A DNA stretch of 64,000 nucleotides. Origin: Ricordea florida (lineage: Eukaryota > Cnidaria > Anthozoa > Corallimorpharia > Ricordeidae). The stretch lies in the NCBI GenBank assembly GCA_949710005.1, contig OX453272.1, forward strand, positions 45,220,146 to 45,284,145. The letters run 5' to 3'. Shown here piece after piece: positions 8,101-20,300 of this stretch (the first letter of the stretch is position 1; each line of letters starts with the position of its first letter). A program made the position numbers and the translations under genes. The notes under the pieces are model-generated. The model had not been told where the DNA came from and searched no databases. It saw only the letters and a list, made by a program, of their open reading frames with translations.

Positions 8101-10986
8101 TTTAATTTTGTCTTTGTCGCTGTAAAAGTGAAAGTCTAGGAATAGAACAAACCAAAACACTTAACGGAAGGTCTCTTAGGATTCCAGTCAGTTTTGTTTT
8201 CCCTCAACTCCTGATGTTTCCCTCGAGCCTCGTCTCGGAAAACATCAGGATTCTCGGGAAACAAAACCAACTGTTTCTCTTGGGACTTGATACAAAGTGT
8301 ATAACGTACTTAAATGACGGGTTGACAAATCAGTTAATTGATATTCTTCAACTCTAACTAGTAATCAGCATTCAAATTCTCCCTATGGTATCAATGACAT
8401 AGTAATGGAGACAGCCAATAAGAATTTATGAGACTGATCGTCAATAATGAGCTGCTTTGATAATTAGCAATTATTCTCTAGAATCGAGGTAAATAGTCAC
8501 TATTCAGCAATGAAGCAACTTCATCACATCTCTCAGAGGCATCTGCCAAACGAAACTTGACGTGTGGTTGCTCTATTCATCTCATAGGATTTTCTCTCTT
8601 CAGCACGAGATCGACAGCGAGTTCTTTAAAGGAGATAAATAGTGTTACATATTCTGAGATGGTGAGCCAACCAGATTGCTCAAGGTGCTGGGTTACTGAC
8701 TTGGTGTATAATAAGTACTGCACTACAAAGCTAAGAAAAGAAAATGTGTGAGAATCACTATGGAGAACTTGTGTATTGATGCCTAAGTGGAAAGACCATC
8801 CACGAGGACCGTAACATTGCCCCTTCCGTTTTCTTTAGAATCAATGATAATAGTCTTTCGCCATACGATTCACAAGAATGAATTATTTGCGGAACTATTT
8901 GCGGAAGTATTTGCTAAGTCTGAGGACGCCACTGCGCATGCGGTTTTCAAATTTCTGGCCTTGCGATTGTTCACATTCTCACCTTGTTTAATAAGCATTT
9001 CTGCAACTTCTGTATTGCAACTGAAAACCGCTGAATGTAGCGCAGTGCCAGAGTCAGCGGTCTTTGCATGGATATCTGCACCATGACATAACAAGAGCTG
9101 GCAAATTTCCAGATCACTGTTCGTGCTGACAAGATGCAGCGGCGTTACTCCACCATTTGCCTTGGCATTTATATCAACATCTGTCCTACGGATAAGGAGA
9201 TCCACCACTTCCTTACTGGATCTACGTACGGCGTTGTGTAAAGGCGTGCTGGACAATGCATTTGTCAATGTAGGGTTTGCTCTACGTTGTAACAAAAGTT
9301 CAGCAACAGCACGGCAGTTAAACCTTGAAATGAGAAAAAGAAGAGGAAAAAAAAGTCAACAAAAAAAACATTGTTAAGGGAGCTTAACTTCAAGTATCGT
9401 TCAAGTTATTTTTTCTCGTTTCATCTTTGTACACAAAAGTTCTTTACGCTCAAAATAGCATGATGACAAGGCAGTAAGTAGTACGTTATTGTAAAAAAAT
9501 TAATGCTTCAGTAAATAGGACCGGAGAGAAAAAGGCCAGGAAACGAAGCTCATTAACAGGGTTCTGGTCACAGAATAACGACATAGTTAAGCTAAGAATA
9601 ATGTAGAGTAAATAAAGGGAGTACATTTCTATATATATCAAGTTAGTGAAGGCTGAAAACGTAGCGTTTACTAAATATTCCAATCAGAGTAGGCTACTTA
9701 ACATAATAACATATATGAAAGGATGATTCCCCATCAAGTAATTAGGTTTTATTGGAAAGTGCACGTGCATTTCCTGAGAATGCCTTTTGCATGATGCGGC
9801 GGCTATATTGCCTATAGGTGCTTGCTTTGTCCGAAATTCATTTATGAGTTATTTTAGTGTGCTGTGTTTGTCTTCGTATTTACGAGATGTTCTAAGAAAT
9901 AAGCCGACTTGAGGAGATCGTGTGGCAAATTAGCAATCGTAATAATGAATGATAAATTCGAGCACTTTGCTAAACCTTTGGATGAGCTTATTCTAACTAA
10001 GGATGCGAATGCCAAAAGAACTGCGTAAAATTTTAGTTGGTCTTTATTAACTGGTGATGAAATGTGTTTTGCCGAATTTAAGAGGTTGGCAAACTTGATC
10101 CTGTCGTTAAGGATTTTTGAGGGCGTTTAAGGGAGTTTTGAAAATTTTTGAAAATTAAAATGAACACTGAATGCAAATCACTTCGGGTGTTGGCCTTGTT
10201 GGAACCAATTTGTCAATGTTTTGTTTGAAATGCTTTTCGTTATGGACTCATTGACTTGTCAGTGTTGCGTTTTAATTATCATGCAAATTTGTAGCAAGCG
10301 TAGCATGAATATATCGCAATAAATATGTAAAAAAGTTCTACAATCTCGCTTTTGACGCTGAAATCCGTTTTAAAACTCCCTACAATTAACCAAATGTGTA
10401 ATATTAAATGGGAACTTTTTAAATTTACTTTGAAACAATTTATTGGCACTATATTTGAAACCTCTGGAATGTTCATATTGCCTTGTATCCCTATGCGTCA
10501 GCCACGATATTATCTAAAAGCGAGGACAAGGGCTAGTGTGAATTTGTCAGGGAAAATGTGGTATTTAATAATCTGTTACTGAATGGCTGCTTCTTACCTC
10601 GCGGCAACATGAAGTGGAGTTGATCCGTCCTGGGACTTTACGTCGACATCAGCACCATGGTCAATTAACATCTTTGTAACATCCACGAGGTTCGATCTCA
10701 CAGCATAATGCAGTAATGGTGTACCGGCTTCATCCAAATTGTCAATAGTTTTTCTGTTTTCCTCTAAAGACAAGTACTCAACGAGTTCACTCAAGACTCC
10801 ATCCTTTACAATGTCGATGGCTTCCCGAGAGCGCGTCGACAAAATGCCGAACTTGAGTGAAGAAAGTTCAAAGTTATCCGCAACTGTCACAAGAGAAGAG
10901 ACAGAATTATTTTGAAGTGTTAAGTAAGGTTTCTCGCTCGGTTTTTGCCGTTTCTTTGGCGAATTCATTTGAAGTGAAGATAGCAT
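4846..10986 (-). CDS. TRPA1-like: TRPA paralog A, exons 1-6 only (ankyrin-repeat half of a TRPA channel)
   Basis: Exons on the minus strand: 10598-10986, 8983-9323, 7667-7937, 6890-7220, 6227-6420 and 4846-5175. All have GT/AG borders and matching phases (2, 1, 2, 0, 2, 2), giving 618 residues of ankyrin repeats. These form the cytoplasmic sensory and scaffold arm of TRPA cation channels. Exon lengths equal those of paralogs B and C except that exon 5 is one codon shorter. The protein is clearly more diverged, so this is the older duplicate. The start is ATG 10986, or possibly 10968 (MNSPKKR). Exon 6 ends in an intact donor, but no transmembrane exon follows; a DIRS element occupies 487-4077. 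Either intron 6 is enlarged and exons 7-10 lie left of the window, or the gene is broken. Confidence 0.8.
5250..5592 (-). repeat. tRNA-derived SINE in intron 5 of paralog A
   Basis: Read on the minus strand from 5592 the sequence opens like a tRNA. GCAGCGAGGCTGAGTGGTTA resembles a Leu/Ser-type A box and GGATTCAACTCC a B box, about 35 bases apart, so it should be RNA polymerase III driven. An unrelated body follows, and it ends in an (ATT)n tail at about 5250-5290, as expected for a LINE-mobilised SINE. The tRNA part is too degenerate to be a functional tRNA gene. Confidence 0.6.
6227..6420 (-). CDS. TRPA paralog A exon 5
   Basis: This exon is short and lacks a Met-initiated frame, so it is easily missed. 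It encodes [12 protein letters not shown] and GRTPIHLAAMNGN between the acceptor TTTAG|ATC and the donor ACAG|GTTTGC. At 194 bp it is one codon shorter than the 197-bp exon of B and C but keeps the phase. Confidence 0.8.
6890..7220 (-). CDS. TRPA paralog A exon 4
   Basis: It is 331 bp and ends in phase 0. It holds ankyrin repeats including RTPFLTAVVAGQ and KNCIHLAVCNSH and ends at LPIHYGAIMPDVK, matching LPLHYAAIASDIR-type text at the same place in paralog C. The donor is AAG|GTAAAC. Confidence 0.8.
7667..7937 (-). CDS. TRPA paralog A exon 3
   Basis: It is 271 bp and encodes two full ankyrin repeats (DTALHLAVETGN and MTPLHQAAMKGD) plus the start of the next one (RQTALHK). The acceptor is CGCAG|CT and the donor AA|GTAAGA. 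Confidence 0.8.
8183..8272. repeat. Short foldback repeat in intron 2 of paralog A
   Basis: The left arm 8183-8224 and right arm 8231-8272 are imperfect reverse complements. For example, CTGATGTTTCC on the left pairs with GGAAAACATCAG on the right, and TTTTGTTTTCCC with GGGAAACAAAA. The spacer is only about 6 bases. It is probably a MITE relic. Confidence 0.5.
8983..9323 (-). CDS. TRPA paralog A exon 2
   Basis: It is 341 bp, the same length as in B and C, and encodes about three ankyrin repeats (STPLHNAVRRSS, VTPLHLVSTNS, GTALHSAVFS). The acceptor is TTCAAG|G and the donor CAAG|GTGAGA. The frame continues past the donor without a stop, so the boundary rests on the paralog comparison. Confidence 0.8.
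10598..10986 (-). CDS. TRPA paralog A exon 1
   Basis: It encodes the initiator Met, a basic serine-rich leader (PKKRQKPSEKP) and the first ankyrin repeats (TPLLHYAVRSN, then DGSTPLHVAAR). The donor GAG|GTAAGA leaves phase 2, as in exon 1 of B and C. Confidence 0.78.
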
Positions 10987-13900
10987 TGAACGATCTTTCT
11001 TCCGCTCTATTCGTTTATTTCTTAGTTGCTCTACGATGCGTCGTAGAACGTTGTTGTTATAATAACTATGCTATATTGATCAGAAATTTCTTTCATTGAC
11101 GTAATCAAAGTTTGTGTCCCCTCCACCAACACTGACGTAATAGACAAATATACGGGTCATGCCCTGTGTAATATAATTTATTCATTTCCTTCGTTCGTTA
11201 GGGTTAGGTTCATTGTTAAGAATTCTTTGCGTCCTTTGTTTTACGTCAGTTGTGTAAATAAATTACAGATGAACCAAATATACAATATGTCGTCCCTCAC
11301 ATGTCACACAACTTTAACGTAGACTGTAGGATTTGCAATCGAAAATCGTCCACTGTAAGGAGCCCATGACCGGGTCATCACGGGGCTCCTGCCACTGTAC
11401 ATTGAATCAATCCCTTCCACTAGTATATGATAGGAATACCATTTCTCCATCGTCACTTAAGGCCTCCGCATATTAGACATTAGTTGTCGACAACTATCGT
11501 TTATCCACAACGGAAAGTCATCAACCACTAACAATGTCCGATGCAAGCATTTCACACACCGGAGTATAGTATAAAGTTGTTGATGACAATGACTCTAAGT
11601 CGATTAGCCCCCAAGTAAAAGTCGATCAGCCCCGAACGAAAATCTGTTTTCAACTTACTAGATTACTCTTCTTCGGGCTCGTTGTTTTACTAATGCTTGA
11701 AATTGAAGTCAATAACTCAGTTTAACATCGTTCGTTTGTTTGTTCGTTTGTCCGTAGAGGGTGACCGGGTTTCCTCTCTTTAATCTTTATTTTTCAAAAT
11801 AATAAGCCCAAGTTAAATATCGAACAACATTTGCTTAAGTTTACGTTTAAAAACTTCATGAATTTTGCTTGGTTTAAGATCTTTAGAACGAGATTTTAGT
11901 TCTGAATGTTTATGAAGTAAAGAAAATTTACTAGATACACTTCTACTTCAACAGATCAACTGAGTTTTCTCGACCGCAACAAGCTACAATTTCATCAACA
12001 TCAAAAACGTTTGGTTCGTGGAGCATCGCAGGTTTATTAGAATGCCGATGTCAGCGTCACGAGTAGATAAGTTAGATTGCGAGTTTGTTCTATAGTAGAT
12101 AAGTTATTTGACGGCTTATCGACTTTAAGTTTGGCTTATCGACTAAGTGGAGGCTAATCGAGTTGGGGGCTAATCGACTTGGGGGCTAATCGACCTACAA
12201 CCTTCCCTGATGACCCGCGGGAAATGCCAAGCGTGCTCACTTAGTTGCAGCTGTTGAATGGTTCCCTTTGTTCGACATTGAATGATGGAATAAATTTAAT
12301 AGATTCATTATCAGGCGCTTGGAGGTATGGAATTTCTCTTCTCGTGCTGAAATCGAAATCTCTCTTTCGCTTCGCCCGCTCGTGAGATATCAGTTTAAGA
12401 ACTCGAACAGAAATTTCCACGCGCTCTGTATTATTCTGTATTCAGTGGCCATTAAATGTAATCAGTAAAATTTTTAAGTGCTAAGCTAAATGTTCCTATA
12501 CTAGCGTCGAGAAGAGGCTCATTGAGCTTTGTCATGAGGTATCCCAAAGTACGCATGTACAGGGTTCGATTTCACTACTCTCTTTGGGCACTGTTCACAG
12601 TATTCCTCAAACCGGTGTGTGCAATGGCAGAGCGACATGTGATACTTAGTGGAGCCCGGAGTGCAATGGACCCTACCCAGTGCACACCTCATTAGCAAAA
12701 AGGCCCGGCCACAAGGCCATCGGCTAAAAATCCCTAAGACCCCCCTAGTAACGATAATGTTTGATATCATTCATATAAATAAGACACGTTACTTGTCGCA
12801 CTTTTTGATGTACCGGTTGTGGTTTGCAAGCTTTGGAGCGAACTTTGACAGTGTCATCATATATGCGTAGAAGACTTGTAACACAATGAAAGTGTACGTG
12901 GAATGTAAAATGGGGCAGGTTTCTTCTTTGTTCCGGCAAAACAAAAACTCACGCATGCCCTGTACTGACAAGAGCACGATATGCATCTGAATGGCAAAAA
13001 CGAAGTCCATTTTTAAACTCGCGGACAGTCCGTGAAAAAAAAGAATGATAGCAATGCGCTGCTGATATATAAATGAGGTAGTTTTTTTTTCTTTCCTGAA
13101 TCCTTTTTTTTATTTCATAAGAAACGTGTAGCTTCCTTATAAATAAGAAGCATGAAATATTACCATGAAAAAAAACACACACACATTAAACTGCAAAACC
13201 AAACTCTAGTGGGATAGCACGCCTACACCTAACCCCCCCCCCTCCTGACTTCATAAATAAATTATTTGGGTTTGCAACATAAACACGTAAAAAAATAGAC
13301 TTTACAATGGTCAAACTGGTTCTCAGTATTCACAGATTTTGCTTCATTTGAAGAGCTTACAATAATTTGGATAACTTCTCTGGCTGTAACTGAAATTCGA
13401 AACTGAAATTACTTTTTCCAAATAACGACTGCCTCGTGTCAGCAACTTAAGTAGCGAGGCTAGTTGTGAGCTTTCTTGCTTTTTTGCCAGTTCAAATTTA
13501 TAGAATCTTAAGTAGTATGCCATTAAATCTGTAGATATAGTAATTATAGTTAATCCACAGTACGTTTCACGAATATCTAAGATAACTCCAAGAGGAAAAA
13601 GATAGTTTGTTAACAGTGTTGGTAGCCAGAAATTTTCATGCATTTCTTGTCAAAGATGGGGTGGGTAGTAGCTAAACTACCAAACGAAAAATGCCAAGGC
13701 ACTACCCCCCCATTCCTCCTCCAACCTTATGTTGTGTCTCACCATGTGGGTGTGGTACATTATAACTGAACTGAAAAGAAATTGATAAGAACCATACACA
13801 ATAACCAAACCCATTTCGAACTGCAATATTTTTCCTCGAAAAATCTGTATCACGTAATCAACAATTGAAGAAAAGGAAAGTACATGAGCCTACTGTTCTC

Positions 13901-14015
13901 TCAGATTTCTACTTCACTCACTGAAACCAACCACAATTACAAAGTTTCCAGGGACAGTAAAAACGTCTTTTTTTGCTATTCGTCGCTAGAAGTTGGCATT
14001 TCTCTATTTGTACGT
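10987..14015. other. Intergenic spacer between TRPA paralogs A and B
   Basis: No gene is supported here. It would contain the promoter of paralog A (start at 10986) and the 3' region of paralog B (stop at 14016). A MITE-like element occupies 11596-12197. The remaining open frames are short and lack recognisable motifs. Confidence 0.5.
11596..12197. mobile_element. MITE-like element with iterated GGCTAATCGACTT termini
   Basis: The left end (11596-11632) has AAGTCGATTAGCCCCC and a second diverged copy. The right end (12133-12197) has four iterations of GGCTAATCGACTT-type units in inverted orientation, three of them close. No coding frame lies between, so it should be a non-autonomous DNA transposon with repeated transposase-binding sites. 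A related array with AGGCGAATCGACT units lies at 39481-39545. Confidence 0.55.
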
Positions 14016-14358
14016 TTAACATCTAGTATTCTGACGTGTTTTGTCCATATTTTCCTTTGGTGCCTGCCCATCGATGTAATCGTGGCTATATACAGTTGGT
14101 ATTTCCTCTACGAAACCTGTTCTCACGTCTTCCAGGCTTCGCTCGTCTATTTCAACGGTGGGATCAATCCTTTTCACCAGTCTCCTCAGCAGCGTGTTTT
14201 GAGCCTCTATCACATTGACTAGTGTTTTGACTCTCTTTCTTGTTCTGTCCAATTGTTCTCGAACCTCAACGTATTCAGTTGTATGAGAATCTTCCCTGGT
14301 AAATGGAAGTTCCATGTCTTTCCTGGAGTCTCGTTTAATGCCAAATCTAGCCAATAAC
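14016..14358 (-). CDS. TRPA paralog B exon 10 (C-terminal coiled coil)
   Basis: It is 343 bp, ending in TAA at 14016-14018. It encodes a heptad-rich helix ([20 protein letters not shown] and onward to [10 protein letters not shown]), the coiled coil that assembles TRPA tetramers. The acceptor is CGCTAG|G. The tail after it is polar and ends NTRC. Confidence 0.85.
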
Positions 14359-17300
14359 CTAGCGAATGTAAAAAGTTATTAAGTATGGTCCCCAAAGCCC
14401 TATATTTTAATTAAATTAGAAAACAACTGACAGTTATTCTCTGAAACTGAGGTGAATATTGACAGAATATTTCTAAAGCCACTACTCACAGATATTGAAG
14501 GTAATAATTATTTAATATGAGCATTCATTATATTATCATAGAGTTATTGATCTACAGTATGCATGCCGTCTGCTCGATGGGAATAATGTCACTTGATTTC
14601 TTATCATTTTCGGAGGTTGTGGAGTCGAAACCCATGGAGGTCAAAAGATAATGACAGGCCTACACGGACTCCCCTCGTGAGTTGTGGTATCGATGCATTT
14701 TAGCCTTCAGTTTTGCCATTTGTTATGACATATCACCCAGCAGTGCGTGGCCGGCTAAAGAAAATTTAAATGGATAACTGGGTTGTAATACAAAACCAGC
14801 CGTTGCTGAGAAGCATCTATACAAAGCCTCTGATTATATCATACAAGAGAGGCAAATCTCTTAAAGATACGCTAATTAGAGCGAAGATTTGACACAACTC
14901 ACGACGAGAGTCCGTGTAGGCCTGCCATGGCCATTATCTATTGTTTTCAGCAGAAATGTTTCTTTTACTGGAAATTTTAAACATTGATTTGAAGCACTAA
15001 GACTTACACTCAAACTTAAGATTTACATTAGAAAATGATTTAATGACTACTTTGCCAACGTATCCACCCATTTTGCAGTGGCTAACTAAGGGTTGATTTG
15101 CTTAGATGGGAGGTGGAAAGAAATGCAGTTACATTTCACTATACGCACGAGATTATTTGATAATCGGCAAATCAACAACATCAGGAAATAAACTCCACAA
15201 TGTCTATCTATCCAGAGATAGAATGTTCGGTGTTAGCAGTAACTCAGCAAGATTGAATTCCCCCGTAGCTAGAGATCAAACCGTTAGAACTTGCAAAATA
15301 CAGTACGAAATAATTAGTCGGAGAAATGAATAAAGAACAAGCAAAGGCGAAAATTGACAGGAAGCACTGAATAAACGAATAGAACTTACTCAAGTCGAAA
15401 GGACTAGGGCGAGTTGAGCAAGCCAAAGCGTATAGGACCTGACGTGCAATGTAACGTGTAGTTACTAGTAATGAATGAACTTGGAAGAATTTACATAACG
15501 CGCGATAGTTGGAACTGAGCGATAGCAGGCGTTGATGAGCAGGAAGAGAGGTGACAAACAGAACACAAATCGCTGCAGTACTTATGGTAGCCCTGCGATG
15601 GACTAGTACGCAATCCAGTAAGAGCCGATAGGAGGAGTGATAAATTCCTATAAAGGAACTGCTTCGGTGGGAAATTAGTTGAATCACACAAACAAAAAGA
15701 GATTAATCAAAGGAGTAAGCTATACCATTCTAGGGGTGCTGACGTTTCGAGTGCTTCATGATTTGCTAAAGCGGAATAAGCTCCGATAAGGATAAAATAT
15801 ATACATTTAACAAACCGAGTTAGAGGTCCGTGCTGTAAGTTTCACGCTTGGGCCATAAATCCGAGCGGAGAAAAACGAGGATCAGTAACTTACAGTAGGG
15901 ACCGAAAAACAAAACTTTTGAATTTAGCGGGCCATACAGAGAAGTACGGGCCGGTAAATTGACCAATCACAGCGTGCGTACTATCTGTGAGATATGATAA
16001 GATGTCCTTAAACGTACCTCTTCCATCGACTGGGAAAGTTAGGTCTGAAAACTATAGTTGGACGGTAAAGCCTTCTCGTTATAAACCTTGGGTAACTGTC
16101 TTCGATCTCAGCTACAAACTCCACCTGCATGGCAAGTCTCTTTAACGTTGCATTCTGTTGTATGGCATCAATATCACCAACGGCTAAACCAACCTTAAAT
16201 GACATTGCAATAAAATTTAAGGTGAACTTTTGGGGATGAACTATAGATATCCAGCTGCCGAAATCATAAAACAAATTTGTAATTCCGAAACATATTGCAA
16301 AATTATTTTAATCATGTTGACTTTGAGTTTGTACTAATATTTTACTGGCTAATGATTTTACCGGCTCACTTTCTATTGGCTCCGTAACTGTCCACTTTGA
16401 CCTGTCGGACAGACCAAAGTGGACAGTTGGAGACCTACACAATGCATAAGCATCAAATAAGGGCTGTCGTAAACCAATAGATCAATGGAGGTTAGGTGCT
16501 ATGTTTTTAAGGCTATAATGACGCAGATATTGTACCTACCAGAAGGTTCATTAGTACAATAGTCATCAAAAAGAGGAAAAATCCAAGGAACACAAAACCA
16601 GCTTCGGGAAACGGGTTTAGTGGTCGCAGAGTAGAGGTGCTGTTTTTGCCAATAGTTTCAATAAAAGTGTCATCAAATTCAAACTCTCCTATCATCATTA
16701 CCATAACCTTGATAAGTGATGTACCAACGTCCTTGAATGCGTCCTGTGAAGTAGACAAAATCATTATTAGCGGCCTAGCGTGTACAAGCCAACGACGACA
16801 TGATAATTGAATTATTCGGCTCTCTCTAAAAATAATGATGATAAGACCCTCATTCTGACAAAAGAATATAGTTTAATTTACAGGCTTCTAGAGTGCAGTA
16901 ATTAAAAATTGGATATAAAGTAGAAAGAGCTGGGAATATCAAACAAGGTGATAAAATAAGTTATGCCTCCGTAAGTTAAAATACTGGTGCTGACGTTTCG
17001 AGCGTTTGCTCTTCGTCAGAGAGAATGCATAAAATAGTGCTATTCAGTTATCTGATTTAACTACAATAATACTATTGCCAAACTCAAATGTAATAGTGGA
17101 AAAGGCCTTAGTAGCCGTGTAAATGCCGAAGTTTATACAAAAACGAACATTATAACATAGCTTTCGGAAAGCATGAGCTATGATTGGCTAATACGCGGGA
17201 GCCCTTTGCCCATGGGTTGCTTGCTGACGTCAGATTGGTAACCAGTATAAAAGTTGTGAAGTATTACGTTATAAAAGAAATGGTAAACGCAGCAGCTGCG

Positions 17301-20300
17301 CAGCCATCGAGTTATGGACACACTTGGGAGTTTGCTAAGCACTCAAGAAGCTAGAGATTCTTTCGGCTGCGCCTCGAGCATCTCTTTTGCTTCTTTCGTG
17401 CTTAGCAACCTCCCGTGTGCGTCCATAACTCGATCGTAGCACGCTGCGAGTTTACCATTTCTTCCATAACTCGATCGTAGCACGCTGCGAGTTTACCATT
17501 TCTTCATCAACACATAGTGAAGCTTAAATTTATATTCTTGGTAATACTCTTTGTTCGAGCATTCACTGCAATGCACTCGGCCGCTATGCTACCATCGAGT
17601 TGAATAACTTGTCAATTTGAGTTTTGCTCACCTGCTCTTTAAAAAGGACAAAGAAAACTATAGCAAATCCAACCACAAACACGGATAATACCGAGAATAC
17701 TCTGACCACTGTCTTGAAAACCTCCACAAACATAGTGACATAAATTCCAAAGATTCGAAATCTCCGTAGAAACAAAACCAAGTTCATGTAGCACAGAAAG
17801 ATTGAGGCCACACCAACCAACCATAAGACGAAAGGGTCGTGAGTGGCCTGGAACAAAGAGTTAACCACACTGTCGGGCAGAACATATGGAATAAGGAAAA
17901 CCACAGCAGTACCATAAAGTCCCCATTCCAGGAAATTACTGACTTCCAGGAAATAATTCAGCCGTTGGATAAAAATCTGTAGAACCTCCTTTACCAAATG
18001 CACAACTGCAAAAATGAATACAATGTACGAGAAACCTTTAGTGTAAACTGTCTGACCGTCATAGAACACTGACACAGGATAACAAACGACGTTTGATGTC
18101 TCCCCTATATAGGTCCCATTATCATCATAGTTATCGTAGTAATCCACCACGCAATCTTCGCCGTCTACTTTGTAAGTGTCAGTAAAGTTTACTTTCTCTC
18201 TCTCTGTTATTATGAATGCAGAATAGAGACCGACGAAGAGCAGGTACGAAAAGAAGTTGAAGTAGTAAATAAAACGACCAAACGTGGACCATTTTTGATT
18301 TAACAGAACCTGCGTCAGCGGGTGCAAAAGTAGACCTTTCCTCTCGTGTTTCACCATGGCACTGGGCCCGAAGAAGCGCCTACCATGCACAGCAGCTGGA
18401 TCGTCGGGGCCTGGGTCCAGTAAATGGAAGTCGTAAGTGATGGTAAATTCTGGTTCCGTGGCGCTGATCTTTTCTGATCGCTGAATACAGCGGTCCATTA
18501 GCACCCCTGCGCATTCTGGGAAGTTTTCTATTAGCAACTTCATTGGTGTCTGCTCTTTAATGTCCTTATGTTCCATAATTTCTGTCCATCTGATAAAAAG
18601 GTTAACAGAATTAGCTATGGTAATAAGACCGACCGGACTCTCATTCCATTTTGTATTCATACAAGGAATTACAATTTTTTTTTTCTGGTTTCCAGGGTAA
18701 ACCCATTTTGTTCTCATCAATGCGATTACAGACCGAGTTGAACTACTTAACATTCCGTTCGCTATTTAACCTAATGATATAAATATCAACCGCGAGAGGT
18801 GTATTGAAAGTTTCTCTCAACTGTTGACAAGATGTTGTTTTCTTTTCTAGTCTGTATGGTTTACTGAATTTTGTCATTATTTGATCTGTTTGGTTGCTGC
18901 TTTATGCTGGCTAGTCATTTTAACAGCTGCATTCAAGAGATATCTGGATATAGTGCTATGTATACCATTAGAATCATAAACCCGGACATTAGGGCTTTCA
19001 CCAGAAGCATGAGGACAGCATGTTTTGAGCAATGGTCGCTTGTTGAAATCCTTAGGCTTTACAATCTGCTTGAATTTAACTTATTTATGTACACCTATGA
19101 AGAGAACATTATTGTGAATACACTGTTAATCTTTTTATTTTCTCGATCCCAGCAGCAAATTATCCTTAGTGAAACCCATTCATTTCCGTATGTATTAGTT
19201 TGAAGAATCTGGTAAATTTGGTCACTGATGAGTTGTCATGCCAGTCTCTAAATTTCAAAAAGATTTCACAGTGGTTACTTCTGAGAGTAAAACTGCCAAT
19301 GTGCCTCGTGGATTTTAAATTACTGGCACATAATGTTGTTGTTGTTGTTATTTACCTCGGATGCTTGACAATCGCCATGACAACATCACTGGCTCCGGCC
19401 TTAGCTGCCACCTCCAAACATGAAAGGCCCTGCGTGTTGCTTATCAATATGTTTGCACCTCTTTCCAATAAAAGGTTGACTACGCTCACGTGACCTTGTC
19501 TGCACGCAATGTGCAGAGCAGTGTCTCCTTCCATATTGACGTCATCAGGTGAAGCTTGTTGGTTCAGCAACTCCTGACAGGTTTTATTGTATCCATATTT
19601 TGCAGCCCCCATCAGTGGCGTCCAGTGCTTATTGTCTTTGCTGTGTACGTCCGCTCCAAGTCTTACCAGTGAATGACACACTTTTCTATTAGAAAATGAT
19701 TTCTATTAGGTTTGACACTATGTACTAATTATGTCAAGAATTAAGCAAGCAAAGACATGAAAATGGACACGAACAGAAAAATCGAAAGAAATGGCAGACT
19801 TGAAATGATGACCGTAAAACTACAGTCAGTGCAATTACTTTAACAAGTAACAACGGATGGTACAAGTCCAATACACCAATCCGATTAAGCATGAGGCAAA
19901 TACAGTAGCAATACGAATCGTCATGTTGAGTGACAGCGACAGTGACAGTAATAAGTGATAGTGACAGTAATAAGTGATAGTGAGTGTGATAGTGACAGTG
20001 ATAGTGACAGTAACAGTGACAGTGTCAATGATAGTGAGTGTGATAGTAACAGTAACAGTGATAGTGAAAGTGACGGCGACATTGATAGTGACAGTAATAG
20101 TGACAGTGACAGTGACAGTGATGATGATGGTGATGGTGATAGGGATAGTGATAGTAATGGTGATGGTGATAGGGATAGTGATAGTAATGGTGATGGTGAT
20201 GGTGATAGTGATATGATGGTGATAGTGATAGTGATAGTGATGGCGATGGTGATAGTAATGGTAATGGTGATGGTGATAGTGATAGTGACAGTGCCAGTGA

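Noticed and set aside
15244-15691. Overlapping minus-strand frames of 147 and 66 codons
   Set aside because: They lie in intron 9 of paralog B, have no motif, are hydrophobic/Ser-rich in two frames and have no match in the other paralogs.
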